A DNA stretch of 64,000 bases, from assembly GCA_022241785.1 (NCBI GenBank), contig JAKOMP010000012.1, forward strand, positions 1 through 64,000, given 5' to 3'. Under the pieces are notes generated by a model. The model made no database searches, was not told the DNA's origin, and saw only the letters and a program-made list of their open reading frames with translations. Source of the stretch: Cyanocohniella sp. LLY. GTDB lineage: Bacteria > Cyanobacteriota > Cyanobacteriia > Cyanobacteriales > Nostocaceae. The position numbers and the translations under genes are program-made. Below are positions 47,035 through 56,300 of this stretch, piece by piece. Each line of letters begins with the position of its first letter. Position 1 is the stretch's first letter.

Positions 47035-48876
47035 TTACATACTTTCTTTGTATCTGGCTAACAATTTGGGAATGTAATCATAGCCATCTACACCAATAAT
47101 GGCAATCATTTTAGGACGGTGTTGCTGTAATAGACTTTGGAAAGCTTCTACTCCTATTTGTCCTTGTAAAATTGTGAGTAAACCTGCGGGTTGTCGCCAC
47201 TCATTAGAAGCAATTTGTTCTAGTAAATACATGCCTAAGGCACCAGTATAAATAGCTTTTTCTGAGTTTTGTAGTTGATAATAAGCTTCAGATAAATAAG
47301 CTAGATTACGTCCTTGAAGATACAAGTCGCCAGCAACTTGGGCTGTTTTAAAGGCATTTTCTAAATAGGGAATTGCGGCTGGTGCTTGACCTATAACTAG
47401 ATAAGCAATACCTAAACTACTGAAACATAAAGCTTTACTTTGAATATCGTTTAACTGTTCTGATAACTTTAAACCTTGTTCCAAATAGTTAATAGCTGTT
47501 TCGTAAATCTCTGGTTCTATTTGTTCGAGTTGTTGTGCCTGCATCACTTCGCTATAACCCAGATTTACCAGGGCGTTGGCTTCTCCGGTGCGTTCTCCAG
47601 ATTGCCGACTTAGCATTAATGCCCGCTGACTATAGTTAATCGCTTCAGGATAATTTTTCTCTTGTACATAGGTACGGCTGAGGTGGTTAAGATTGGCAAT
47701 TTCACAGGGGCGATCGCCTGCATTTCTAGAAATTTCTAGTGCTTGCTGATGAAATTGGATAGATCGCTGATATTGTCCTAGAGCACGCTGTGAATAGCCA
47801 AGGAGTGTCAAAATTCTGGCTTTTTCCTGGGTTCTGGCAACTCGTCGCAGTGGTTCATCTAAATAATCTAAGGCATCACGTAGAGAACTACCAGAGAAAG
47901 AAGCAAAAATTCCCCCATAGAGAGGAAAATATGAACGCTGGGAAAAATTGCGGAGAATTTGCAGCATCACTTGAGAACAGGCATTACTGTATGTAGCCCT
48001 ATTCTGAAAACCACTTGCCAATTGACTCCAAATTACGGCAAAGGTTAAGAACGTGGAAATCGACAACTTTGAACCGGCTTGGATATTATAGGCTTGTTGG
48101 TCAAACCAGTTGACTAAACCTAGTTGTAAATACTGCAAAATTAACGCCATCTCTACCCAGTCACCAAGGGTAAGATTGTTGTGGCGTTCGGCAAATTCAA
48201 TGGCAGATTGTTCCATTGCTAGGGTGCGAAAAAATGCTTGGGGAATATCACTTTTAACTTGTTTCGCCCAAGTTGCCCAAGGGCCACTTTCTCCAGGGAC
48301 ACCGCCAAATCCCAATTGCTGATTTTGTTCATACATCCAACTTACCAAGTCGTTTTGCAGTCGTTGCCGAGCATTTAAACCACGGGTAATTCCTTGGGTG
48401 ATTTCCTGCAAGTCCGAATCTACCTGAGCAAATTGTTGTAAGGCTTTGGATAACTGCTGTAGTTGTTGCGAATTTGGTGGCTGTTTTTGATTGGGATCGA
48501 TAACCCGTAAAAAAGTCGCCAGACGTTCATCAGTAGCAGCGGTAGTTATCTCTTTGACTGCCGAGGCGATCGCTTCTGTAGCTTTATTTTGTTCCCAATA
48601 TCGCTGCCATTGGCTTTGAATGGTCTTAATTGCCCTCAAACTCCGACTGGCTTTAGACTTCTTCAATTCATCGGTTTCATTATCTACTTGAGCTTGGATG
48701 GTGGTGAGGCGATCGCTCAAAACTAATTCAAAGACTTCTCCTGTCCCCGAAGTAATATTTTTCTGCAACATTTGATACACCATTTCCACAGAGCTAATTT
48801 TGCCCTGGAGAGTGGCTTGGACAATTTCATCAATTAAAGCGAGATATTGATCACGTAATGGCAGAGATTCTGACAC
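47035..48876 (-). CDS. Tetratricopeptide-repeat protein
   Basis: The 613-residue protein has an N-terminal helical region (about residues 1-330) with a coiled-coil stretch. A block of at least five TPRs then spans about 350-560 (GQYQRSIQFHQQALEISRN, KNYPEAINYSQRALMLSRQ, TAINYLEQGLKLSEQLND, APAAIPYLENAFKTAQVAG, QNSEKAIYTGALG). TPRs mediate protein binding. It is 236 bp downstream of the membrane ATPase gene and on the same strand, so it may belong to the conflict operon. That is a positional inference. Confidence 0.85.
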   Translation of the reverse strand: MSESLPLRDQYLALIDEIVQATLQGKISSVEMVYQMLQKNITSGTGEVFELVLSDRLTTIQAQVDNETDELKKSKASRSLRAIKTIQSQWQRYWEQNKATEAIASAVKEITTAATDERLATFLRVIDPNQKQPPNSQQLQQLSKALQQFAQVDSDLQEITQGITRGLNARQRLQNDLVSWMYEQNQQLGFGGVPGESGPWATWAKQVKSDIPQAFFRTLAMEQSAIEFAERHNNLTLGDWVEMALILQYLQLGLVNWFDQQAYNIQAGSKLSISTFLTFAVIWSQLASGFQNRATYSNACSQVMLQILRNFSQRSYFPLYGGIFASFSGSSLRDALDYLDEPLRRVARTQEKARILTLLGYSQRALGQYQRSIQFHQQALEISRNAGDRPCEIANLNHLSRTYVQEKNYPEAINYSQRALMLSRQSGERTGEANALVNLGYSEVMQAQQLEQIEPEIYETAINYLEQGLKLSEQLNDIQSKALCFSSLGIAYLVIGQAPAAIPYLENAFKTAQVAGDLYLQGRNLAYLSEAYYQLQNSEKAIYTGALGMYLLEQIASNEWRQPAGLLTILQGQIGVEAFQSLLQQHRPKMIAIIGVDGYDYIPKLLARYKESM

Positions 48877-49112
48877 TGTAGCTACTGGAAAACGTCAATT
48901 CTCATTTTAGGACATGGGGAGTGGGGTTTTGTCCAGAGCATTCCAATTCAATGGGATTTATTTCGGAATAATATTTGGTAAAAAGAAGATGTATAAATCC
49001 ATGCTCTCCGATTTATACAACAATCTCATCAGTGTCTGGCAAAATTTAAAGTTCAGTTTAGTTGGTGGCGAACTGTAAACATAAAAGCTCTGTCATTCCT
49101 GAGTTTAAATAA

Positions 49113-51572
49113 TTAGTTTCTTACTGCTCTCTCTCTCACCCATTGTTTTAAGAGAGGAACTTCAAAATCATATTTTCCATTGATTTGTTGTAGAATATGA
49201 TAACGCAACAAGCGAGTTAATACCTTTTTTTCAATTGGGGTATTAATAAAATTTAAATTATCTGTCCTGGCAATTTGTAATAATAATTCTTGACCGATTG
49301 CTATTTCTTCTGGGTTTGTGCCAGTAAATTCTGTCCAAGTATTTGTAAAATAAGGTTGCCCAGAAGTAAATGCCTCATTAATAGAATCTTGCAAGAGTTC
49401 AGGGGTAATTAAATCAGTACGGTTCAAGTTAGCTTGATTTACCATTGATGCGCCTAATAATTGCAAGCAATAAGGATGACAATTAGTAATCTTTAATAGT
49501 TCTTCTACAATACCTGGAGCGTAACGCAGTTTAAAAGCCGGATCTGGATTAAGCAGTAATTCCTCAGCTTCATTAGGTTCAAGATAAAGCATTTCTATCG
49601 GCACAACGCTGATAAAATAGCTGCTCCAATTCGGTCCTAATTCTTCTAAAGTTTGCACGCCAGAAAAGAGAAAACCAAGTTGTTCATAATGTTGAATTAG
49701 GTGGCGTAATTGGTCTAATAAACGTGAAGTTATTTGTCCTGTTTCGATAGCAGTACCAATTTTTTCAAATTCATCAAGATTGAGAAGAATGCGCCGTTCT
49801 CCGATTTCGTCAAGTGCTTCATCTAACCAATCTTCTAAGGTTGTATAGGGACTATCTTGAAATTCGTTGCGTTTGGGGACATTTGGTAATTTAACGCCTT
49901 GACTTTTGCAGTCTTTATGAATTGCACGGACTAGTCCAAAACAAAAATCAGATTCTTTGTTAGTAATGGCAGAACTTTGCATATCCACAAACACGGGGAG
50001 GATATCACTGGGAAGCAGACGAGGTAAGTTATACAAAAAGGAAGTTTTGCCACAGCGACGAGGACCATGTAAAACGAGGGTTGGTCGGTCACGGTTTAAA
50101 ATTTTACGGACAATTTCATCGGCGAATTGCTGACGACCTTTAAACAAATCTTTTTGGTGAAGACGCACCGGATTTCCATATTGGAACGGGTTGATTAGTT
50201 CGCCTTGAGAGCGTTGGCGTTGTTGATTTTGTTCTAGTTGAATAACCCTTTCCCAATGTTCCAGTACAGGTGTCCAGCGTTTGAGGGCTTCTTTGTTAAG
50301 TCCAAGTGATGGTAATTGAAGTTTTAACAAAGCCAGATTATTATTAATCCTTTCTAATCCTCGTTCTCGCAGGGCTATATTTTGGTTTTCTAGTGCAGAT
50401 TGAATATCTCTAACAATAGTTTGCAAGCGAGGAAGCAGGATAGAAAGTTCGGGTTTAACCTTTGGTAAGGGGGTGTCTGGAGTGGGAGTGTCGCTGTCAT
50501 CATCGAGGTGATAGAAGGGGGAAATCAGGAAAGGTAAGATGGGATGGTCTGAGTTGGTAGTAAAGATTAGCTCTGGAATAGTTTTAATTTTATGGAGTTG
50601 GTCAGCAATAATTTGAGGTAAGGCATTTTGCAGGGTTATTTGTAATCCTGGTAAGGAAAAACTTTGGGTATATTGAAAGATTTTTAAAGCTTGTTGAGGA
50701 TTCCTACGAAAAGCAGATATGAAAAGCTGCTCATGATTAGGTAAAGGTAGCGAAATGAGTTCGCTGGTATAGGGAGGTAAGCTATAAAGTAACTGCAATG
50801 GTTGAGGGCGGAGACGATTAATAATTGATAAAAAAAAACTCCAAGGCACAAATAAAAGACAGTCAAGAAATCGGTAATAGCTGACTAAGGTTACAGGGAT
50901 AACTAATGCTGAAAGCCGTCCTAAATTTTGGGCAGAAATAGCAGCTATTAGATTGACAAAAAGCCAGATGTTTTTTGCTGGTGCAAGAGCAAAGCCTATT
51001 AACCCTACATAAATCAAAAACCAAGGAAGGGCTAAATCAATACTTTTATTTTCCCCCACTACGAACAACAGTCCGGATACCACGACTCCCGCCAGTCCTC
51101 TCGCCACGACTCCCGCCAGTCCGACCGCCACTCCGAGCGCTACGATGACCACCAGTCCGACCGCTACGATGACCGCCACTCCGACCACCAGTATGATCTC
51201 CATTCCGAAAACATCAGAATTTTTTAATACAACTATTAACCACAAAAAAGGGATAACCATTCCTAAAGGTAAAAATAAAACAGCTATTCCATAGGCAATT
51301 AAAATTACACAAGGGAATTGTAGCCAATCTAATAATTGATTGCTTGTAATTAGTCTTAAAATAAGAGGAATATTAAAAATGAATAAAAGTAGTAAATACT
51401 GACTAATAAATCGTAATTTTCCGAACAATAAAATATTGTGAAATTCTGTGTCTGGTCTGCGCCCATCTTTTTCTGCTTGAGGCAACCATTCATTCATGCG
51501 TTGCTGAAGCCTAGAAGGACAAAACATTGCCCACCAAAATAATTCCCACGTTTCCCGTAAAAACAGTAACAT
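49113..51572 (-). CDS. Membrane-anchored STAND/AAA-type ATPase, third gene of a conflict cluster
   Basis: The 819-residue protein has an N-terminal membrane half: several hydrophobic segments between about residues 40 and 260, including a repeat-derived run of Val/Gly/Ala at about 122-174. A coiled region leads to a P-loop ATPase from about 465, with motif NPFQYGNPVRLHQKDLFKGR, Walker A GPRRCGKTS near 500, Walker B RRILLNLDEFEK near 596, and a winged-helix-like C-terminus. The NPFxYGxPV...F.GR motif recurs in the preceding trypsin-ATPase, so the two ATPase modules are related. It is predicted to sense and respond at the membrane; mechanism is inference. Confidence 0.8.
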   Translation of the reverse strand: MLLFLRETWELFWWAMFCPSRLQQRMNEWLPQAEKDGRRPDTEFHNILLFGKLRFISQYLLLLFIFNIPLILRLITSNQLLDWLQFPCVILIAYGIAVLFLPLGMVIPFLWLIVVLKNSDVFGMEIILVVGVAVIVAVGLVVIVALGVAVGLAGVVARGLAGVVVSGLLFVVGENKSIDLALPWFLIYVGLIGFALAPAKNIWLFVNLIAAISAQNLGRLSALVIPVTLVSYYRFLDCLLFVPWSFFLSIINRLRPQPLQLLYSLPPYTSELISLPLPNHEQLFISAFRRNPQQALKIFQYTQSFSLPGLQITLQNALPQIIADQLHKIKTIPELIFTTNSDHPILPFLISPFYHLDDDSDTPTPDTPLPKVKPELSILLPRLQTIVRDIQSALENQNIALRERGLERINNNLALLKLQLPSLGLNKEALKRWTPVLEHWERVIQLEQNQQRQRSQGELINPFQYGNPVRLHQKDLFKGRQQFADEIVRKILNRDRPTLVLHGPRRCGKTSFLYNLPRLLPSDILPVFVDMQSSAITNKESDFCFGLVRAIHKDCKSQGVKLPNVPKRNEFQDSPYTTLEDWLDEALDEIGERRILLNLDEFEKIGTAIETGQITSRLLDQLRHLIQHYEQLGFLFSGVQTLEELGPNWSSYFISVVPIEMLYLEPNEAEELLLNPDPAFKLRYAPGIVEELLKITNCHPYCLQLLGASMVNQANLNRTDLITPELLQDSINEAFTSGQPYFTNTWTEFTGTNPEEIAIGQELLLQIARTDNLNFINTPIEKKVLTRLLRYHILQQINGKYDFEVPLLKQWVRERAVRN
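51082..51189. repeat. GC-rich 24-bp tandem repeat (VNTR) inside the membrane ATPase gene
   Basis: Units ACGACTCCCGCCAGTCC..., a 12-bp half unit at 51130-51141, and ACGATGACC.CCAGTCCGACC.. repeat with 24-bp spacing at 51082, 51106, 51142 and 51166. On the minus strand they encode repeating Gly/Val/Ala/Leu residues of a membrane segment. All lengths are multiples of 12, so copy-number change keeps the frame. Confidence 0.8.
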
Positions 51573-51612
51573 TTTATTTTAAATTGAATGATTAAATCTT
51601 TGACTTCTGGCT

Positions 51613-53187
51613 TTATTTTTGACCTTTCACAAATTCTGCAAACACACTGCTGAATAAATGCCCATCCTTTCGTAATAACCCATGACGCTGAAGGCTATCT
51701 ACAATTGCAAAATCAGGACTAGGTAAATTACTTTCTCCCAACTGATAACGTAATGTTAAACGTTCAACTTCGGTTAAATCTTTCCAAAGTTCCTGAAAAC
51801 GAGGACGGGATTGAAAATTAAACTCTTCTTTAGCTTTTTCTTGATTCTCCTTTTGCCACAACATCGCCCCTGCCATCTGCACATAATAGGGCAACCCTCC
51901 TGCTAACTCATCTACCCATTCCCATAACCCAGAATTAGGCGTAAATCCTTTAGAAATAATGCTTTGCCATGCTTCCTCCTCTAACGCTCCTAAAATAGTT
52001 GTACTGAAAATATTGGCGAAAGGAGAACCCAAACTCAAGGTTTCGTAAACTTCATTAAGAGGGCGTTTGCTGGCAATGACCATTGTTAATAACCCAGCAG
52101 AAGCCTTAGAACGCCAATCTTCTCCCCAATCCTGAAATAATTCTAATCTTTCTTTTTTACTAGCAATGGCTTCAAATTCATCCAATAAAATAATTAAACG
52201 ATACCCTTCATCTACTAAATCCTGTAAGCCATCTTCTACTGCAAAGCCATCTTGATTATCTTCCTTTGACCAAGGATAATTCCCCGTTAGTCTGTGAATC
52301 CCTCTTCTTAATCCTTCAATAATCCCCTCTGGAGTATGAAAATTCCTACTGCTTAGATCCAAATCAATAACTAAAGGCTTTTGTTTATCAGCACAAAATT
52401 CGGTGATTCTTTTTTTGATATATTGCAGTAGAGAGCTTTTTCCATTGCGTCGCAATCCTACTATATTGATACATTGAGGGCTAATTGCACCAATCCGATT
52501 TTTAATCTCTAAAATCTCTCTCTTCCGTCCGTAAAAACGTTCTGGAGGAACGGGAGAACCATATTCAAAAGGATTATGACCTTTGGGCTTTTGTTGATGA
52601 AATTCTTGATTCTGTCTGAAAATATCTGGAAATTTTTCTTGAATAACTTGAGCCGAAACAGCCCGCCCCCCTAAATCGCTACTTTCATCACGAGAAAGAT
52701 GTACAATGCCACAAACTTTTCCTGTTTGTAAATTTAGTAAAGGCGAACCACTAAAGCCTGAGTTAACTTGCCCTTGCTTTAACTTATAGAGCTTAATATC
52801 CTCTTTCCAACTGATTCCTTCATATCTAAAGCTAGCTGAATCTCCCTGAGAATAATCATTTCCCCTACTTTTGGGATAACCGAAAGTATAGCAATTATCG
52901 TTGGTATTGGGTTCTGTACTATCCAATTCAACACAGGGATGAGACAAACAATTTCCCTGTAATTTCAGCAAAGCTAAATCAATAGGAGCTTCGTATAATT
53001 GCGTAACTGTAGCTGTGTAATTCTGGTTTTCTGTCTTCCAGAATACCTCAACAGGGTTATCTTTGGCCGATTGAACTACATGGGCGCAGGTGAGAATCCA
53101 ATTCGGTGCAACAAAAAAACCTGTTCCCTGACTACTGGCAAAGTTCAACCGCACCGTACAGCGTTGTAAATCATATTCTTTAGTCAT
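51613..53187 (-). CDS. Trypsin-like protease fused to STAND/AAA ATPase (conflict-system effector)
   Basis: The 524-residue protein has residues 1-200 as a trypsin-fold serine protease with the triad His36 (LTCAHVV), Asp70 (IDLALLKL) and Ser146 (GFSGSP). A linker NPFEYGSPVPPERFYGR leads into a P-loop ATPase (GLRRNGKSS, LIILLDEFEAIASK) and a winged-helix-like end. Such trypsin-NTPase fusions are known predicted effectors of NTP-dependent conflict/defence systems, where nucleotide-controlled oligomerisation would switch on proteolysis. It follows the Trypco1 gene by 60 bp and precedes the membrane ATPase by 40 bp. Confidence 0.9.
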   Translation of the reverse strand: MTKEYDLQRCTVRLNFASSQGTGFFVAPNWILTCAHVVQSAKDNPVEVFWKTENQNYTATVTQLYEAPIDLALLKLQGNCLSHPCVELDSTEPNTNDNCYTFGYPKSRGNDYSQGDSASFRYEGISWKEDIKLYKLKQGQVNSGFSGSPLLNLQTGKVCGIVHLSRDESSDLGGRAVSAQVIQEKFPDIFRQNQEFHQQKPKGHNPFEYGSPVPPERFYGRKREILEIKNRIGAISPQCINIVGLRRNGKSSLLQYIKKRITEFCADKQKPLVIDLDLSSRNFHTPEGIIEGLRRGIHRLTGNYPWSKEDNQDGFAVEDGLQDLVDEGYRLIILLDEFEAIASKKERLELFQDWGEDWRSKASAGLLTMVIASKRPLNEVYETLSLGSPFANIFSTTILGALEEEAWQSIISKGFTPNSGLWEWVDELAGGLPYYVQMAGAMLWQKENQEKAKEEFNFQSRPRFQELWKDLTEVERLTLRYQLGESNLPSPDFAIVDSLQRHGLLRKDGHLFSSVFAEFVKGQK

Positions 53188-53247
53188 TAATTGCCCTCAC
53201 ACAGCATCTTGATGAAAAGATCATACTAGACGTGAGGAAATTAACTC

Positions 53248-53559
53248 TTATTTACCCCATTCCATCGTAATTTCCAGGTTAGCTGTGCCTGTACCTTTAA
53301 CAATTAAAGCGGTTAGTTCTCCTGATTCAACTCCTATTTGTAAACCTAGTTTGACGCTAAATTTATCTGGTTTAACTGTCTCGCTAATATCTTTTAATGT
53401 ACCTGCGACATCTTCAGCAATGGATTTAATAATTCCGGTCGCTTGTTGAAAGACTCTGGTTTCAGCCGAAACAGGTTGTTCTCCTATAGGCGTAACTTCT
53501 ACTTCAACTATTTTGCCGTCAGAAAGTTTAAAGGGAATAATTATGGTATTATTTGCCAT
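53248..53559 (-). CDS. Trypsin-co-occurring domain protein (Trypco1 / CU044_2847 family)
   Basis: The 103-residue protein IIIPFKLSDGKIVEVEVTP...VKLGLQIGVESGELTALIVKGTGTANLEITMEW matches the Trypco1 family, small beta-rich proteins found beside trypsin-type proteases in bacterial conflict systems. It lies 60 bp upstream of the trypsin-STAND gene on the same strand. Its role is probably a regulator, substrate or sensor adaptor of the protease; the family function is not experimentally known to me. Confidence 0.85.
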   Translation of the reverse strand: MANNTIIIPFKLSDGKIVEVEVTPIGEQPVSAETRVFQQATGIIKSIAEDVAGTLKDISETVKPDKFSVKLGLQIGVESGELTALIVKGTGTANLEITMEWGK

Positions 53560-53761
53560 ACTTTATTTTTTCCTGTTAATTTTTTGTGCAAGGGTCTTCG
53601 TGAATAACGAAAATGATATACATGTTAGTACGTTTTGTAATATAAATTTGAGTCTGTCAAAAATTCATAAATAATTCCACCCTTCCGCTTACGTATGTCA
53701 TTATGTCTGGTTTGTCTAGATTTATAGGTTTTGGCTGAGTTTTTCAAAGCGGTGTCCTCAC

Positions 53762-53909
53762 CCTGACTTTTCACGTCATGTGGAAAAGGTAACGCAAAAC
53801 CTAACCCCCCACCCCCCTTCCCTACGAGGGAATGGGGAGAAGTCAAAGTCTCTCTCCTCGCAGGAGAGAGATTTAGAGAGAGGTTTTCCAGATACCGTGA
53901 AAAGTTAGG
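53762..53909. mobile_element. 148-bp MITE with 14-bp inverted repeats and 7-bp target duplication
   Basis: The left end CCTGACTTTTCACG and right end (reverse complement CCTAACTTTTCACG) match at 13 of 14 bases. Flanking TCCTCAC is perfectly duplicated at 53755-53761 and 53910-53916. The interior has a C-rich run, and CTCTCTCCTCGCAGGAGAGAG forms an internal hairpin. There is no transposase, so it is non-autonomous. The right duplication carries the fetB stop codon. Confidence 0.9.
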
Positions 53910-53912
53910 TCC

Positions 53913-54689
53913 TCACCTCACCAACTGATCGGCAGAATTAAAGAACTGATGAAATAAGCCTTTGGTGACTAAAATTGTGGTCAATAAATTAGCGATCGCC
54001 ACCATGAAAATAATTAAAATTTCGTAGGAGACGGCATCTAGAGGTCTAATTCCTGCTAGTAACTGTCCGGTGGTGATGCCGGGGATGGCTACCATACCTA
54101 TGAGCATCATTTGATTGAGAGTGGGCAGAAACGCGGCTCTAATGGCTTCTTTGCGGTACTGGCTGACTGCTTGCTGGGGAGTTGCACCTAAGCTGAGGTG
54201 AGTTTCTATTTCCAAAGGTTGAGCGTTCATAGTGCTAACCAAGCGTTCCCCTGAGATGGCGGCGGCATTCATGGCGTTACCTAAAATGATTCCTGCTAAG
54301 GGAATTATGTATCGCGGTTCGTACCATTTATCTGGTTGAATAATTAAGAAGTTGGTGTAAAGCACTGTCAAGGCGGTACTGATTAAAATTGCTCCCCAAA
54401 CCAAAGGCAAAACAGAGGGAATTTTTTGGCTGATGCGGTTTCGTGCGACAATCGCCGTAATTGTCAAAATTACTGCTAAAATCGCCAAAACTGCCCAAGG
54501 GTTGTCTAAAGCAAAAATGAAATCTAAAACGTATCCTAATACGAGTAGTTGGAGGATAGTTCTGCCGGTCACAATGGCTAAGTTTAACTCTAGTCCGAGT
54601 TTTTCCCAGGCAGATAAACCAATGGCGATAGCCATCAATCCGACAGCCAGTCCTAAATCCACCAAATCGAGCCTGATCAAATCCGTCAT
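53913..54689 (-). CDS. fetB: ABC transporter permease FetB (UPF0014)
   Basis: The 258-residue integral membrane protein has at least six hydrophobic segments and matches the FetB/YbbM permease family (ELNLAIVTGRTILQLLVLGYVL, IIPLAGIILGNAMNAAAISGERL, AIPGITTGQLLAGIRPLDAVSYEILIIFMV). FetAB is a putative iron exporter in E. coli. No FetA ATPase is next to it here, so the ATPase must be elsewhere. A MITE has inserted right at its stop codon without changing it. Confidence 0.9.
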   Translation of the reverse strand: MTDLIRLDLVDLGLAVGLMAIAIGLSAWEKLGLELNLAIVTGRTILQLLVLGYVLDFIFALDNPWAVLAILAVILTITAIVARNRISQKIPSVLPLVWGAILISTALTVLYTNFLIIQPDKWYEPRYIIPLAGIILGNAMNAAAISGERLVSTMNAQPLEIETHLSLGATPQQAVSQYRKEAIRAAFLPTLNQMMLIGMVAIPGITTGQLLAGIRPLDAVSYEILIIFMVAIANLLTTILVTKGLFHQFFNSADQLVR

Positions 54690-54931
54690 GGGTTTTCTCC
54701 CTCCTAAGCCGATATACTTGGAACTTTAATTCCAGGTGTTGGATCTTGGTTGATATGTATCACCTTTTTTACCAACCAATGGTATCCTTAACCATAAAAT
54801 AAATTCAGTAATATCCCGCTTTGATGCGTATCCGGGGCGACAGTCTTTCCAAGGCTTTTTGATAAACATCTCAATCAGCAAAAATTGGCCGTCGAAGTGC
54901 ATCCTTTGTATCTTCAAATTAATGAAAACTC

Positions 54932-56080
54932 ATGATCCAAAGCGTAAATTCTATCCCTGCCTTTGATATTAAACAACAATACAGCACTATTGAAGCAGAA
55001 GTGAGTGCAGCTGTTCTAGAGGTTTTGGCTTCTGGGCGTTACATTGGCGGCCCCATTGTTGAAGGCTTTGAGCAACAATTTGCAGCCTATCATCAAGTAA
55101 GTCGTTGTATAGCTTGCAACTCTGGCACTGATGCACTCTACTTAGCATTACGCGCTCTAGAAATTAGTGCAGGTGATGAAATAATTACTACACCCTTTAC
55201 CTTTGTGGCGACAGCTGAAGTAATTAGTGCTGTAGGTGCCAAGCCAATTTTTGTTGATATAGACACTACTACTTTTAATCTTGATTTACAGCAGGTGACT
55301 GCGGCGATTACTCCTCAAACTAAAGCCATTATCCCAGTGCATTTATTTGGGCAACCTGTGGATATGACAGCACTGATGGCCATCGCTCAGTCTCACAATT
55401 TAGCAGTTATTGAAGATTGCGCTCAATCTACAGGTGCCAGTTGGAATAATCAAAAAGTCGGCAGTATTGGACATATTGGTTGCTTTAGTTTCTACCCTAC
55501 CAAGAACTTAGGTGGTTGCGGCGATGGTGGAGCCATTACTACTAATGATCCTGAATTGGCTACCAAGCTGCGGGTACTCAAGGAACATGGACAAACAAAG
55601 CAGTATTATTACGAGGAAGTTGGTGTAAATAGCCGCTTAGATGCCATTCAAGCGACAATTCTGCAAATTAAACTCCGACACCTCGATACTTGGAATCAGA
55701 AAAGGCAGGCGATCGCAGCTTACTACCAAAAATTTCTCAGTCAAGTTCCCGGCATTGTGACACCCCAAGAATTACCTGGTGGTGTTGGTGTCTGGAATCA
55801 ATACACTATTCGCATCTCCACTGAAGGGCGAAATGGTTCTACAGCTACCTATCGAGACTCGGTGCGTAGTCAATTACAAGAACGGGGAGTAAGTTCAATG
55901 GTTTATTATCCCCACCCCTTACATTTACAGCCCGTGTATCAACATCTAGGTTATCAGCCAGGACAATTACCTGTGACAGAGTTAGCTTGTCAAGAGGTGC
56001 TATCTTTGCCCATGTTCCCAGAATTGACACAGGAACAGCAAGACCAGGTGATTTATGCGTTGAAAGATTGTTTAAGTTAA
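54932..56080 (+). CDS. DegT/DnrJ/EryC1/StrS-family aminotransferase
   Basis: The 382-residue PLP enzyme has PAFDIKQQY at the start, NSGTDALYLALRA, the PLP-binding VIEDCAQSTGASW and the internal-aldimine Lys in SFYPTKNLGGCGDGGAI. The C-terminal part has GVSSMVYYPHPLHLQPVYQHLGY. Family members add an amino group to sugar nucleotides for polysaccharide, LPS or glycoside synthesis. No other sugar-biosynthesis genes are adjacent, so the sugar is unknown. Confidence 0.93.
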   Translation: MIQSVNSIPAFDIKQQYSTIEAEVSAAVLEVLASGRYIGGPIVEGFEQQFAAYHQVSRCIACNSGTDALYLALRALEISAGDEIITTPFTFVATAEVISAVGAKPIFVDIDTTTFNLDLQQVTAAITPQTKAIIPVHLFGQPVDMTALMAIAQSHNLAVIEDCAQSTGASWNNQKVGSIGHIGCFSFYPTKNLGGCGDGGAITTNDPELATKLRVLKEHGQTKQYYYEEVGVNSRLDAIQATILQIKLRHLDTWNQKRQAIAAYYQKFLSQVPGIVTPQELPGGVGVWNQYTIRISTEGRNGSTATYRDSVRSQLQERGVSSMVYYPHPLHLQPVYQHLGYQPGQLPVTELACQEVLSLPMFPELTQEQQDQVIYALKDCLS

Positions 56081-56081
56081 A

Positions 56082-56256
56082 GAGTAGGGAGTAGGGAGTA
56101 GGGAGTAGGGAGTAGGGGGAAAAGAGGCAGGGTGCAGGCTTCGCCGTGATCAGCCGTTAGCGTAGCTTCCCGAAGGGTACGGGGGCAGGGGAAAAGAGGC
56201 AGGGGAAAAGAGGCAGGGGTGCAGGGTGCAGGGTGCAGGGGGCAGGGGGCAGGGGG
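56082..56256. repeat. STRR array: GAGTAGG heptamers followed by GGCAGGG-type units
   Basis: Five exact GAGTAGG units (56082-56116) start right after the aminotransferase stop. AAAAGAGGCAGGG repeats then alternate with GTGCAGG/GGGCAGG runs to about 56256. A common Nostoc element, CCGTTAGCGTAGCTTCCCG (56153-56171), is embedded. It is non-coding. Confidence 0.85.
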
Positions 56257-56300
56257 GAAATTTCTTCGTTACTCCCCACTCCCTAACTAAACGGTAAGAG

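Noticed and set aside
53625-53846. 73-codon minus-strand frame
   Set aside because: It runs through the MITE and its C-rich interior, so it is not a conserved gene.
54726-54917. 63-codon minus-strand frame between fetB and the aminotransferase
   Set aside because: No family, odd composition and no ribosome-binding site; probably non-coding.
56082-56256. Tandem repeat considered as a CRISPR array
   Set aside because: Units are 7 bp and contiguous with no unique spacers; no cas genes are nearby.
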